Positions 45,139 to 53,977 of a stretch of 64,000 nt of DNA are shown in pieces. Position 1 is the stretch's first letter. The number at the start of each line of letters is the position of its first letter. The notes under the pieces were generated by a model. That model searched no databases and had not been told where the DNA came from. It saw only the letters and a list, made by a program, of their open reading frames with translations. The position numbers were made by a program, and so were the translations under genes. Origin of the DNA: UBA6197 sp047638075 (GTDB taxonomy: Bacteria > Pseudomonadota > Alphaproteobacteria > Rhodobacterales > Rhodobacteraceae); assembly GCF_047638075.1 (NCBI RefSeq), contig NZ_JBLJBV010000001.1:1-64000 (forward strand). The letters are read 5' to 3'.

Positions 45139-46007
45139 TCTTCGGCTATTCGCCGCGCCTCATCCAATAAAGCCAAAAGACTGGGCGTATAGGGGTCACG
45201 CTCCAGCGCAATCAGCCCCACACGGTGGCTGGCCTCGGGCGCCACAAGGGGCCGCGTCACGCAGCCGGGCGGCAACGCGAAACCCTCGGTCAGCGCCTCG
45301 GCCAGAATCGCCGCCCAACCCCCGCTCGCCACATGCGCCAACAGCGCGATCGTCGAATTGGATTGCACCCGCGCGGTCACCGTCACCCCGGCCTCGGCCA
45401 GATGCGCATTGACCAAACGGCGGTTTTGCATGTCTGGCGTCAGCAGGCACAACGGCCGTTTCGCCGCCTCTGCCCAACCGATAGGTGTGGCGTCGGTGCC
45501 CCGCTCCAACAGCCGGTAGCGTTCGGTCCATAGCGGAACCTCGCGCATCCGACCCAAAGGCTCGGTCTCCAGATAGGTGATCCCCGCATCCAGCTGCAAC
45601 GCTTCCAAGCCCTCGCGGATCTCGGTCGAGGTGTGCGACATAATCGAGATCCGCACCCCCGGATTGCGCGCCAGATAAGGGCCCGTCAACCGCGACACCC
45701 GCGTCAACGCCGTCGGAATCACCCCCAACCGCAAATCGCCCGCGACCCCATGGCGTGCAGCGCGCATCTCTTGGCGCATCGTGCGCGCATCCGACACGAT
45801 CCGCCGCGCCCACTCCAACACCCGTTGCCCTTCCGGCGTCAGCCCCTGATAGCGCGACCCGCGCCAGACCAGTTGCACCCCCAACTGATCTTCCAGCGCG
45901 CGAATGGCAGATGACAGCGACGGCTGCGTCACCCCATACGTCTCGGCGGCGCGGCCAAAGTGACCCTCGCGCGCCAGTGCAATGAACATTTCCAACTTGT
46001 CGATCAT
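45135..46007 (-). CDS. fdsR: LysR-family regulator of the formate dehydrogenase operon
   Basis: The 290-residue protein has the LysR helix-turn-helix at its N-terminus (MIDKLEMFIALAREGHFGRAAE...TQPSLSSAIRALEDQLG) and a C-terminal effector domain. The ATG at 46007 is preferred to the TTG at 46013. It lies directly upstream of fdsG on the same strand, as in known fds loci where FdsR controls the operon. The LysR-type palindrome overlaps its 3' end. Confidence 0.9.
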   Translation of the reverse strand: MIDKLEMFIALAREGHFGRAAETYGVTQPSLSSAIRALEDQLGVQLVWRGSRYQGLTPEGQRVLEWARRIVSDARTMRQEMRAARHGVAGDLRLGVIPTALTRVSRLTGPYLARNPGVRISIMSHTSTEIREGLEALQLDAGITYLETEPLGRMREVPLWTERYRLLERGTDATPIGWAEAAKRPLCLLTPDMQNRRLVNAHLAEAGVTVTARVQSNSTIALLAHVASGGWAAILAEALTEGFALPPGCVTRPLVAPEASHRVGLIALERDPYTPSLLALLDEARRIAED

Positions 46008-46057
46008 GCCCAAACCTTAAAACCCTTCACGCGCCGACACACCCCGAAAAATGGCCC

Positions 46058-46081
46058 GGCTTTTGTTTGGCCAAAATACTC
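46058..46081 (+). repeat. Copy 2 of the 24-base intergenic repeat
   Basis: The core TTTTGTTTGGCCAAAA followed by TACTC matches copy 1 at 18470-18493 with a single base difference. It is followed by the GC-rich CCCGCCGGAGGC segment. It lies between divergent fdsR and the S49 peptidase gene. Confidence 0.6.
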
Positions 46082-46160
46082 CCGCCGGAGGCTCCTGCCC
46101 CCGCCGATTTTCCTGCCATGACGCTTGTTTGCCCGCCCTCTGCGGCTTACATGCGCTCGC

Positions 46161-46985
46161 ATGGATATCAAACGCCTCAACCCGTTCGCCAAAAAACCGC
46201 CTCTGGTCTCGGTGATCCGCCTTCATGGCACAATCGGCGCCACCCGGCCGGGGGCCACTGGCCTTTCGGATGCGGCCTTGGCCCCGCTGATCGAGCGTGC
46301 CTTTCGCCGGGGGCGTCCGGCGGCGGTGGCGCTGGTCATCAACTCTCCCGGTGGCTCTCCGGTGCAATCGTCATTGATCGCGGCGCGGATCCGCCGCCTC
46401 TCGGAAGAAACCGGCGTTGCGACCCACGCCTTTGTCGAGGATATCGCGGCATCGGGTGGATATTGGCTGGCTTGCGCCGCCGATGAGATCTGGGCAGATG
46501 CCACCTCGATTGTGGGGTCGGTCGGGGTCATCTCGGCGGGTTTCGGCTTTGCGGGTCTGATCGACCGTCACGGGATCGAGCGGCGCGTTCACACCGCAGG
46601 CGGCGCAAAAAGTTTCATGGACCCCTTCCGCCCCGAAAAGCCCGAAGATGTGGAGCGGCTGCACAAACTGCTGGAGCCGATGCACCTGACCTTCAAGAAC
46701 TGGATTACCTCGCGCCGGGCGGCGCGGCTAACGACTGACCGCGATCTCTTTACCGGTGATGTGTGGACCGGGGTCGAGGCCGCCGATCTGGGGCTTATAG
46801 ACGGTATCGCGCATCTGGTTCCGAAACTGAAATCGCTTTACGGCAACAAGGTGCGGATGCTCGCCTATGGCCAGCGCCGCCCATGGCTTCGCCGTTTCGG
46901 GGTGCAGGCACTGGCCGAAGGCGCGCTGACCTCTGCCTTGGATCTGGCCGAGGAGCGCGCGCTTTGGGCGCGTTACGGGCTATGA
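46161..46985 (+). CDS. S49 family serine peptidase (SppA-like)
   Basis: The 274-residue protein keeps the SppA catalytic pair: S98 in EDIAASGGYWLAC and K150 in AGGAKSFMDPF. NSPGGSPVQS and GSVGVISAGFGF are other landmarks. It has no signal peptide or membrane helix, unlike classical SppA, so likely acts in the cytosol or at the inner face of the membrane. The ATG at 46161 is preferred over 46125. It is followed by the small zinc-ribbon gene. Confidence 0.88.
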   Translation: MDIKRLNPFAKKPPLVSVIRLHGTIGATRPGATGLSDAALAPLIERAFRRGRPAAVALVINSPGGSPVQSSLIAARIRRLSEETGVATHAFVEDIAASGGYWLACAADEIWADATSIVGSVGVISAGFGFAGLIDRHGIERRVHTAGGAKSFMDPFRPEKPEDVERLHKLLEPMHLTFKNWITSRRAARLTTDRDLFTGDVWTGVEAADLGLIDGIAHLVPKLKSLYGNKVRMLAYGQRRPWLRRFGVQALAEGALTSALDLAEERALWARYGL

Positions 46986-46986
46986 C

Positions 46987-47166
46987 ATGCTGATCAAAGG
47001 CATGATCATCTTTCTGGCCGTCATGGCCGCGCTGGCGATGTTTGGCAAGCTACGGCTTCCGGGCCTGCCGCACCGTCCGGCACTGCCGGGCAAATGCCCG
47101 TCCTGCGGCCGCCCCAGAATCGGGAAAGGGCCTTGCCCCTGCCACGCAAAAGACAAGAGGCGGTAA
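46987..47166 (+). CDS. 59-residue membrane-anchored zinc-ribbon protein
   Basis: This short open frame (ATG CTG ATC to TAA) starts one base after the S49 peptidase stop. It has a hydrophobic N-terminal helix (about 5-20), then C37, C40, C50 and C52 in a CPSC...CPC pattern, which fits a small zinc ribbon. The basic tail KDKRR follows. Its end is three bases from the antiporter start, so all three are likely one transcript. Small proteins of this layout are common in Rhodobacteraceae, from memory. No function is known. Confidence 0.8.
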   Translation: MLIKGMIIFLAVMAALAMFGKLRLPGLPHRPALPGKCPSCGRPRIGKGPCPCHAKDKRR

Positions 47167-47169
47167 TCT

Positions 47170-48123
47170 GTGATCTGGGATCTGTTCGAAATTGCCGCCG
47201 GGTTGGCGCTGCTGGTTGTAGCGGGCGACTTTCTGGTGCGCGGGGCGGTGAACATGTCGCTCCGACTGGGTATTCCGGCGCTGATCGTCGGGCTGACGGT
47301 CGTGGCATTTGGCACCTCGGCACCAGAGTTGATGGTTTCGGTCACGGCCGTGCTGGACGGGGTGCCGGGCATTGCGCTTGGCAATGTGGTGGGCTCGAAT
47401 ACCGCCAATATACTGCTGGTGCTTGGCCTGCCGGCGATCATCGCTGTCATCCGCACTGATGAACATGACATGCGCAAAAGCTATCTGACGATGCTGGCCA
47501 CGGCGCTTTTGTTCATTGCCATCTGCTTTCTGGGACCGATCGGATGGGGCGATGCGCTGGTGCTTTTGGCGGCGCTGACGCTGATGCTGTGGGACCAGAT
47601 CACTGATGCGCTGGCCCATCGCGCCGAGCGCGAAGATACCCCGCTGGAGGGTGCCGACCTTCACATGCGCTGGACCAGAATCGCGTTTTTCGTGGGGTTG
47701 GGCCTTGTCGGCCTGCCGCTGGGCGCCGACTTTCTGGTGGATGGTGCAACCGATATCGCCCGCGCCTACGGCATTTCCGAGGCCGTGATCGGGCTGACGC
47801 TGGTGGCCGTTGGCACCTCGCTGCCCGAGCTTGCCACCTCGATCACGGCGGCGGTAAAGGGCCGGGCGGATGTGGCGTTGGGCAATGTCGTCGGGTCCAA
47901 TATCTTCAACCTTCTGTGCATCATCGGCATTGCCGGGCTGGTCGGGCCAATGGCGGTGCCCGCCCAGATGCTGCGGCTGGATCTGTGGGTGATGCTGGGC
48001 GTGACGCTGCTGATTGCACCGTTCATCTTTTATCACCTGCCGTTCCGTCGCACGGTAGGGTTTGGGTTTGTCGGGCTTTACGCGGCCTATGTGGTCGCAT
48101 TGATGAGCGGGGCCGGTGCATGA
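47170..48123 (+). CDS. Calcium/sodium antiporter, YrbG type
   Basis: The 317-residue membrane protein has the two inverted alpha-repeats of the Ca2+:cation antiporters: GTSAPELMVSV and GNVVGSNTANILLV in the first half; GTSLPELATSI and GNVVGSNIFNLL in the second. About ten helices are visible. Start is GTG at 47170. The stop overlaps the next start (ATGA). Confidence 0.92.
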   Translation: MIWDLFEIAAGLALLVVAGDFLVRGAVNMSLRLGIPALIVGLTVVAFGTSAPELMVSVTAVLDGVPGIALGNVVGSNTANILLVLGLPAIIAVIRTDEHDMRKSYLTMLATALLFIAICFLGPIGWGDALVLLAALTLMLWDQITDALAHRAEREDTPLEGADLHMRWTRIAFFVGLGLVGLPLGADFLVDGATDIARAYGISEAVIGLTLVAVGTSLPELATSITAAVKGRADVALGNVVGSNIFNLLCIIGIAGLVGPMAVPAQMLRLDLWVMLGVTLLIAPFIFYHLPFRRTVGFGFVGLYAAYVVALMSGAGA

Positions 48124-48902
48124 CGAAGGGGCGCGCCCTGATTACCGGCGGGGCAAAGCGGCTGGGCCGGGCGATGGCACTCTATCTGGCCGGACGGGGT
48201 TATGATGTGGCGATCCACTACGCCAGTTCCGCCGACGACGCCAAAGCGACGGTTGAGGCCGCGCGCGCGCTGGGGGTCAGTGCCGCCGCACTGCACGCTG
48301 ACCTGCTGATAGAGGCGGAAACCGAAACGCTGGTCGCGCGCGCCGCGCAGGAACTGGGCGGACCGCTCACGGTGCTGATCAACAACGCCTCGATATTCGA
48401 ATATGACAACCTGCAATCTGCCAACCGTCTGTCCTGGGATCGGCATATGGAAAGCAATCTGCGCGCGCCTTTCGTGCTGACCCAGACCTTTGCCGCGCAG
48501 GCGCCTGACCCTGACCGCGCTGACCCTGAACCGCTGGCACGCGCGCTGATTATCAACATGCTGGATCAAAGGGTGTTGAAACCGACGCCCGAGTTCATGA
48601 CCTACACCCTTGCCAAGATGGGCCTCTGGGCGCTGACCCGCACCGCCGCGCAGGCACTGGCCCCGGCTGTTCGGGTCAATGCCATCGGCCCCGGCCCCAC
48701 CATGCAAGGCGCCCGCCAGTCGGCAGAACACTTTGCCCGGCAACGCGCTGCAACCATTCTTGAACGCGGCGCCGACGCCGAGGGGATTTGCGCCGCATTG
48801 GGCTACTTTCTGGACGCCAATTCCGTCACCGGACAGCTATTGTGCGTGGATGGTGGACAACATCTTGGCTGGAAAACACCAGACGTTTTAGGGGTTGAAT
48901 AA
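48120..48902 (+). CDS. Short-chain dehydrogenase, FolM/pteridine-reductase-like
   Basis: The 260-residue SDR has TGGAKRLGRAMALYLAGRG at the cofactor site, NNAS in place of NNAG, and YTLAKMGLW as the YxxxK motif. The TGGAKRLG and NNASIFEYD features are shared with dihydromonapterin/pteridine reductases such as FolM, though substrate is inferred. The start overlaps the antiporter stop by four bases. Confidence 0.82.
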   Translation: MTKGRALITGGAKRLGRAMALYLAGRGYDVAIHYASSADDAKATVEAARALGVSAAALHADLLIEAETETLVARAAQELGGPLTVLINNASIFEYDNLQSANRLSWDRHMESNLRAPFVLTQTFAAQAPDPDRADPEPLARALIINMLDQRVLKPTPEFMTYTLAKMGLWALTRTAAQALAPAVRVNAIGPGPTMQGARQSAEHFARQRAATILERGADAEGICAALGYFLDANSVTGQLLCVDGGQHLGWKTPDVLGVE

Positions 48903-48990
48903 GGTTTCAACTTCATGCCGTGCGGCAACTTGTCCACCATGCCGAAACAGGTCACAAAACCGTCATGAATCTGCCAATGGTTTCAATCGC

Positions 48991-49020
48991 TTGCTATTTG
49001 TCGAAATACTTTCATATATA
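48991..49020 (+). promoter_or_regulatory. Possible promoter upstream of uvrC
   Basis: TTGCTA (48991-48996) and TATATA (49015-49020) are 18 bases apart in an AT-rich stretch. The resemblance to a sigma-70 site is moderate. It is about 180 bases before the uvrC start. Confidence 0.3.
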
Positions 49021-49117
49021 TTTCAATCGTTTACGAAATCGCCCAAAAAACAGGCAATCCGGTGAACGATGCTGAATACAAGGAAAATTCGGCGCTTCTG
49101 AATTGTTTTTCACAGAG

Positions 49118-49126
49118 TTATCCACA
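49118..49126 (+). promoter_or_regulatory. DnaA box (TTATCCACA) upstream of uvrC
   Basis: A perfect TTATCCACA match lies about 80 bases upstream of the preferred uvrC start, in an AT-rich 300-base intergenic region. Only one perfect copy is seen. It may be a DnaA-controlled promoter site; with one copy it does not support an origin. Confidence 0.45.
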
Positions 49127-49200
49127 GATTCCGTGGACAGGTTTCTACTTGCGCCCAAAGGCGTATGGTTGCAGCGACGCCCGAGAATCGAGAGTTTGAG

Positions 49201-51102
49201 ATGAGCGAAAATCAGTCTGGCCCGGATCAGCCAAAAGGTGACGCAACGGAACCTTTGCCGCTGACCGGGCATGCCTTGATCCATTCCTATTTGAAGTCGC
49301 TGGACCATTCGCCCGGCGTCTACCGGATGCTGAATGCGCAGGCCGAAGTGCTTTACGTCGGCAAGGCGCGGGCCTTGCGCGCACGGGTGTCAAACTATGC
49401 GCGCGTGACCGGTCATTCGGCGCGGATCCAGCGGATGATCCAGGAAACCGCTTCGATGATGTTCCTGACCACGCGCACCGAGACCGAGGCGCTGTTGCTG
49501 GAACAAAATCTGATCAAGCAGCTAAAGCCGCGTTACAACGTGCTGTTGCGCGACGACAAGTCGTTTCCCAATATTCTGGTATCAAAAACCCACGCCTTCC
49601 CGCAGATCAAGAAACACCGCGGCGCAAAGACCGAAAAGGGCGACTATTACGGCCCCTTCGCGTCTGCCGGGGCGGTAAACCGTACGCTGAACCAGTTGCA
49701 GCGCGTGTTTTTGCTGCGCAACTGTTCGGATGCGATGTTTTCCAGCCGCACCCGGCCTTGCCTGCTTTACCAGATCAAACGCTGTAGCGCCCCCTGCGTC
49801 GGCAAGATCAGTCAGGACGATTACGCCGTTCTGGTGGCGGATGCGCAGCGTTTCTTGCAGGGCAAGTCAACCTCGGTTCAGCAAGATCTCGCGCGAGAGA
49901 TGACCACCGCTTCGGACGCGATGGAGTTTGAACGCGCCGCCGCCCTGCGCGACCGCATCAAGGCGCTGACCGCGGTACAACAACCGCAGGGCATCAACCC
50001 GCAAAGCGTGGCCGAGGCGGATGTGGTAGCGGTTCACATGGAAGGCGGTCAGGCCTGTGTGCAGGTGTTTTTCATCCGTTCAAACCAAAGCTGGGGCAAC
50101 CGCGATTTCTATCCCAAAACCGGATCCGGCGCCGAGGCCCCCGAGGTGCTGGAGGCGTTCCTGGGTCAGTTCTACGATGACAAGACGCCGCCACGCCTGA
50201 TCCTTCTGTCGCATCCGATCGAGGATGCCGATCTGATGGTGCAGCTTTTGTCTGACCGCGCCGGCCGCAAGGTGGACCTGGCCGTGCCCATGCGCGGCGA
50301 AAAGGCCGAACTGGTTGAAAACGCGGCGCGCAATGCCCGTGAAAGCCTGGCCCGGCGTATGTCGGAATCGGCGGCGCAGTCGCGCCTGCTGGAAGGCCTA
50401 GCCGAGGCTTTCGCGCTGGACGGCCCGCCGCGCCGGATCGAGGTTTACGATAACAGCCATATCCAAGGCACCAATGCCGTTGGCGGCATGATCGTGGCCG
50501 GGCCAGAGGGTTTCATCAAAGGCCAATACCGCAAATTCAACATTCGCGGTGAAGACCTGACCCCCGGCGATGACTTTGGCATGATGAAAGAGGTGCTGAC
50601 CCGCCGCTTTTCGCGTCTGCTGAAAGAAGATCCCGACCGCGAAACCGAAAGCTGGCCGGACCTGCTGTTGATCGACGGTGGCGCCGGGCAGGTCTCGGCG
50701 GTGGCTGAAATCATGAATGATCTGGGGGTCGAAGACATTCCGATGATCGGCGTCGCCAAAGGGGTGGACCGCGACCACGGCAAGGAAGAATTCCACCGCC
50801 CCGACCAGCGCCCCTTTGCGCTAAGAATGAACGACCCGGTGCTGTATTTCATCCAACGCCTGCGCGACGAGGCCCACCGCTGGGCCATCGGCGCGCACCG
50901 GGCGAAACGGGCCAAGGCAGTGTCGGCCACCCCGCTGGATGATATTCCCGGTGTTGGGGCCGCGCGCAAACGCGCCCTTTTGGCGCATTTCGGCAGCGCC
51001 AAGGCGGTATCGCGCGCGGGCCTGCCGGATTTGCAGGTCGTCCCCGGCATTTCCGAGGCGATGGCGCGGATCATCCACGACTTTTTCAACACCAAAGGCT
51101 AG
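49201..51102 (+). CDS. uvrC: Excinuclease ABC subunit C
   Basis: The 633-residue nuclease makes both incisions in nucleotide excision repair. The GIY-YIG domain is seen as SPGVYRMLNAQAEVLYVGKARALRARV (split here by mutation to GVYR...LYVGKA), the UVR motif around DAMEFERAAALRDRI, the RNase H-like C-terminal nuclease (EVYDNSHIQGTNAVGGM, DLLLIDGGAGQ), and the helix-hairpin-helix end (IPGVGAARKRALL). The start at 49165 is also possible. Confidence 0.95.
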   Translation: MSENQSGPDQPKGDATEPLPLTGHALIHSYLKSLDHSPGVYRMLNAQAEVLYVGKARALRARVSNYARVTGHSARIQRMIQETASMMFLTTRTETEALLLEQNLIKQLKPRYNVLLRDDKSFPNILVSKTHAFPQIKKHRGAKTEKGDYYGPFASAGAVNRTLNQLQRVFLLRNCSDAMFSSRTRPCLLYQIKRCSAPCVGKISQDDYAVLVADAQRFLQGKSTSVQQDLAREMTTASDAMEFERAAALRDRIKALTAVQQPQGINPQSVAEADVVAVHMEGGQACVQVFFIRSNQSWGNRDFYPKTGSGAEAPEVLEAFLGQFYDDKTPPRLILLSHPIEDADLMVQLLSDRAGRKVDLAVPMRGEKAELVENAARNARESLARRMSESAAQSRLLEGLAEAFALDGPPRRIEVYDNSHIQGTNAVGGMIVAGPEGFIKGQYRKFNIRGEDLTPGDDFGMMKEVLTRRFSRLLKEDPDRETESWPDLLLIDGGAGQVSAVAEIMNDLGVEDIPMIGVAKGVDRDHGKEEFHRPDQRPFALRMNDPVLYFIQRLRDEAHRWAIGAHRAKRAKAVSATPLDDIPGVGAARKRALLAHFGSAKAVSRAGLPDLQVVPGISEAMARIIHDFFNTKG

Positions 51103-51111
51103 GTGCTGCGC

Positions 51112-51999
51112 CTATTCGCGCCGGCCTTGCCCTGAATGGCCAACAAATGCACCATAAAGAGAAGAGACGCGCAGCATCCGGTCTTCAACCTGCGGACCCA
51201 GCTCTTTGAACACCGCATTCAGCATCAGCCCGATCAACCCCGACATCGCCGAGGTTGCATCCCAGAAGTGGTTCAGGTCTGTCTCGACCACGAACATCTC
51301 ATCGGCCAGGTCGCGGCCCCAGTCGCAATAAGGATCAGTGATCAGCGTGACCGGAATCCCCGCCTCGCGTGCCTTGGCGGCCAATAGTGGCGAGTGGCGC
51401 GAATAGCGTCTGCCATCTACGATGATCAGGCAGGCACTGCCCGGATCAGACAACAGAACGTCCGCGAAATGGCCGCTTGCAAGGTCGGCCAGATGCACCT
51501 CGGGGCGCAGGTATTGCAAACCATGTGCCAGTGTCATCGCGTGGCCGCGTTCGGTCTGAAACCCTGCGACAAACACCTTTGGGTGATGCGCCAACCGTCT
51601 GGCCGCCCGCCTGAACACAGCCGAGGCGGCGGTTTCGTGGTTTTGCACCACGGCCGCCAATTCCTGTTCCAACGCGCGCGATTGCTGATCGCTTCCCTCA
51701 CCGGAGCGTTCATGGAACTGCCGCAGACGGTCACCGATCAGCCAGGCGTGGTCACCGAAATCGGCGCGAAGGCTAGCTTTGAGGTCTTTGAAATGCTGAT
51801 AGCCGATTGCCCGGCAAAACCGCCCCACGGCCGCTTCGGAGACACCAACTTTTTGCGCCAGACTGGCCGCCGTTTCAAACGGCAGGCTTTTAAGGCTGCT
51901 TAACATATACCCAGCCAGCGCCCGTTCGGCCCTTGAGCCGGTTTCGAGCGGGGCGGCCAATCGGCTGCGTAGATCACGGGGTTCTGTTGCGTCGGTCAA
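51112..51999 (-). CDS. RpiR/MurR-family transcriptional regulator
   Basis: The 295-residue protein has an RpiR-type helix-turn-helix (about 30-85: ETAASLAQKVGVSEAAVGRFCRAIGYQHF) and a SIS sugar-phosphate-binding domain (about 130-265). It is divergent from the racemase-like gene with a 115-base gap, so it is the likely regulator of that operon. It converges on uvrC. Confidence 0.87.
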   Translation of the reverse strand: MTDATEPRDLRSRLAAPLETGSRAERALAGYMLSSLKSLPFETAASLAQKVGVSEAAVGRFCRAIGYQHFKDLKASLRADFGDHAWLIGDRLRQFHERSGEGSDQQSRALEQELAAVVQNHETAASAVFRRAARRLAHHPKVFVAGFQTERGHAMTLAHGLQYLRPEVHLADLASGHFADVLLSDPGSACLIIVDGRRYSRHSPLLAAKAREAGIPVTLITDPYCDWGRDLADEMFVVETDLNHFWDATSAMSGLIGLMLNAVFKELGPQVEDRMLRVSSLYGAFVGHSGQGRRE

Positions 52000-52066
52000 A
52001 TGCCCGCCTGTCCGGTTCTTGAATCAGCACTCATGCAAGAGAACTATCATAAATTCCTATTTGCAA

Positions 52067-52079
52067 GAAAAACATTTTC
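52067..52079. promoter_or_regulatory. Inverted repeat in the RpiR/racemase divergent region
   Basis: GAAAA and TTTTC flank ACA to give a perfect 5-3-5 inverted repeat at 52067-52079, about 35 bases before the racemase-like start. RpiR-family operators often have GAAA/TTTC arms. TGCAAGA also appears twice at 52034 and 52062, 28 bases apart. Confidence 0.35.
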
Positions 52080-52114
52080 CACTAGGCTTTGCCCACCCCA
52101 AGACGGAGCCTGCC

Positions 52115-53254
52115 ATGCCCCCCCTGCCCGATTCCCCCCCCATGCCCCCCCTTCGGATCGACAGTGCCGAACTGCGGCTGGTGCGGCTGCCGCTGCTGAC
52201 GCCTTTCACAATCTCGACCGGGACCATGTATGACAAGGTTTTTCCCCTGCTGATCCTGCGCAGCGGCGGGCTTGAGGGCTATGGCGAGGGCGTGATGGAC
52301 CCGCAGCCCGATTATCTGGATGAAACGATCCCCTCGGCCATGGCGCTGCTGCGTGAAGCGATCTTGCCGCAGATCACAGGCCAAGCCTTTGAAAACCCGC
52401 AGGCCTTGGAACGGGTGATGACGCATTGGCGTGGGCATCAGATGACGCGGGCTTTGGTGGAAACCGCATTTTGGGACCTATGGGCGAAATCGCTGAACCT
52501 ACCCTTGGGCCGGTTGCTGGGCGGTGCGGGCGATCAGATCGAGGTGGGTGTATCGCTGGGCATCGGCCCGGTTGAAGAAACGCTGGACCGGGTGCGCGCG
52601 CATCACGAACAGGGCTATAAGCGGATCAAGCTGAAGGTGATGCCCGGGCATGATCTGGCGCTGTTGCGGGCGGTGCGCGCGGCCTTTCCCGACATTCATC
52701 TAAGCGTCGATGCCAATAGCTGCTACACGCTGGCCGATAGCGCGATGCTGCGGCAGATGGATGGGTTCGGGCTGGATTACATCGAACAGCCGCTGGCTTG
52801 GGATGACATTCACGACCATGCGGTGCTGCAATCGCGGCTGGCAACGCCGCTGTGTCTGGACGAAAGCATCCGGTCGGTGGCCGATGCCCGCAAGGCGCTG
52901 CAAACGGATGCGACGCGGGTGGTCAACATCAAACTGGGCCGCGTCGGCGGCCATCTGGAGGCGCGGCGCATCCACGATCTTTGCGCGGCGTTCGAGGTGC
53001 CGGTCTGGTGCGGCGGCATGCTGGAATCGGGCATTGGCCGGGCGCAGAATATCCACATGTCCACCCTGCCCAATTTCCGCAAACCCGGCGATACGTCCTC
53101 GGCCAGCCGCTATTTCGCGCGCGACATCACGGTGGAAAAGCTGGAGGCATCGGGCGGGCTGATGCCGGTGCCGCCGGGGCCGGGTATCGGTGTACATCTG
53201 GATTGGGCGTTCCTGAACGATGTCACCCTTGGCACAGACAGCTTCGCCCCATGA
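52115..53254 (+). CDS. Enolase-superfamily enzyme, N-succinylamino-acid racemase/OSBS-like
   Basis: The 379-residue protein belongs to the muconate-lactonizing subgroup of the enolase superfamily. The catalytic lysines K172 and K174 (KRIKLK), metal ligands D199 (SVDANS), E224 (IEQPL) and D249 (DESI), and K273 (NIKLGR) are all present. GGMLESGIGRAQNIHMSTLPN is characteristic of the OSBS/NSAR family. The GNAT enzyme that overlaps its stop favours N-succinylamino-acid racemase. The ATG at 52115 has GGAG upstream; a longer open frame from 52019 is not supported. Confidence 0.85.
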   Translation: MPPLPDSPPMPPLRIDSAELRLVRLPLLTPFTISTGTMYDKVFPLLILRSGGLEGYGEGVMDPQPDYLDETIPSAMALLREAILPQITGQAFENPQALERVMTHWRGHQMTRALVETAFWDLWAKSLNLPLGRLLGGAGDQIEVGVSLGIGPVEETLDRVRAHHEQGYKRIKLKVMPGHDLALLRAVRAAFPDIHLSVDANSCYTLADSAMLRQMDGFGLDYIEQPLAWDDIHDHAVLQSRLATPLCLDESIRSVADARKALQTDATRVVNIKLGRVGGHLEARRIHDLCAAFEVPVWCGGMLESGIGRAQNIHMSTLPNFRKPGDTSSASRYFARDITVEKLEASGGLMPVPPGPGIGVHLDWAFLNDVTLGTDSFAP

Positions 53255-53970
53255 CCGGCGTCATCTTGCGTGACCTTTCAGGAATAGCCGAATTTGATCA
53301 GGCCGAGGCGCTGCAACGTGCCGTCTGGGGCAAGGGCGACAAGGAAGACCCCGCCGATCTGATGATGGTGATCCAGTCCGAAGGCGGTCTGGTCGCCGGC
53401 GCGTTTCAAGGGGCAGAGTTGCTGGGCTATGTCTTTGCCTTTCCCACCCGTGACCCGAAGGTGCAGCATTCGCATCGGCTGGCGGTTCTGGGCGCGGCGC
53501 GGGGGATGGGGCTAGGGGCCGGGCTGAAGCTTTATCAGCGCGATTGGTGCCTTTCGCGCGGTATCACCCATGTGCGCTGGACCTATGATCCGATACGCGC
53601 CGCCAATGCGCAACTGAATGTGGGCAGGTTGGGCGGACGTTCGCACACCTATCTGCCCGACTATTACGGCGTGATGGCAGGCATCAACGCCGGCGTGCCG
53701 TCTGACCGGCTGATGCTGGACTGGCATCTGGACAGCCCCAACGTGGCCGCCTCTATCGCGGGGCAACCGCCGCTGTCGGCCAAGGAAATGGCGCAGGCCG
53801 AACGCATCGCGATTCCGGTAGATTTTGGCGCCTTGCTGCAAACGGACCCCGCCACCGCACAGGGAGAACGTCTACGGGTGCGCGCGCAGATGCAATCAGC
53901 CTTTGCACGAGGTTTGGAAATTGCCGCCTATAGCGCACAAACGCGCGATTATCTGCTGTTGCCACGCTGA
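53251..53970 (+). CDS. GNAT-family acyltransferase coupled to the racemase-like gene
   Basis: The 239-residue protein has a GNAT fold: motif A is LGAARGMGLGAGLKLYQRDWCL, and the WTYDPIRAANAQLNVGRLGG segment resembles a group of acyltransferases found next to NSAR genes. ATGA overlap with the racemase-like gene indicates translational coupling. In Geobacillus an NSAR partner GNAT succinylates D-amino acids; by analogy this one may be an amino acid N-succinyltransferase. No deacylase gene follows here. Confidence 0.82.
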   Translation: MTGVILRDLSGIAEFDQAEALQRAVWGKGDKEDPADLMMVIQSEGGLVAGAFQGAELLGYVFAFPTRDPKVQHSHRLAVLGAARGMGLGAGLKLYQRDWCLSRGITHVRWTYDPIRAANAQLNVGRLGGRSHTYLPDYYGVMAGINAGVPSDRLMLDWHLDSPNVAASIAGQPPLSAKEMAQAERIAIPVDFGALLQTDPATAQGERLRVRAQMQSAFARGLEIAAYSAQTRDYLLLPR

Positions 53971-53977
53971 CCTGCCC

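Noticed and set aside
48985..49130. Replication origin near uvrC
   Set aside because: Only one perfect DnaA box and no origin-type neighbours such as dnaA, hemE or parAB in the window.
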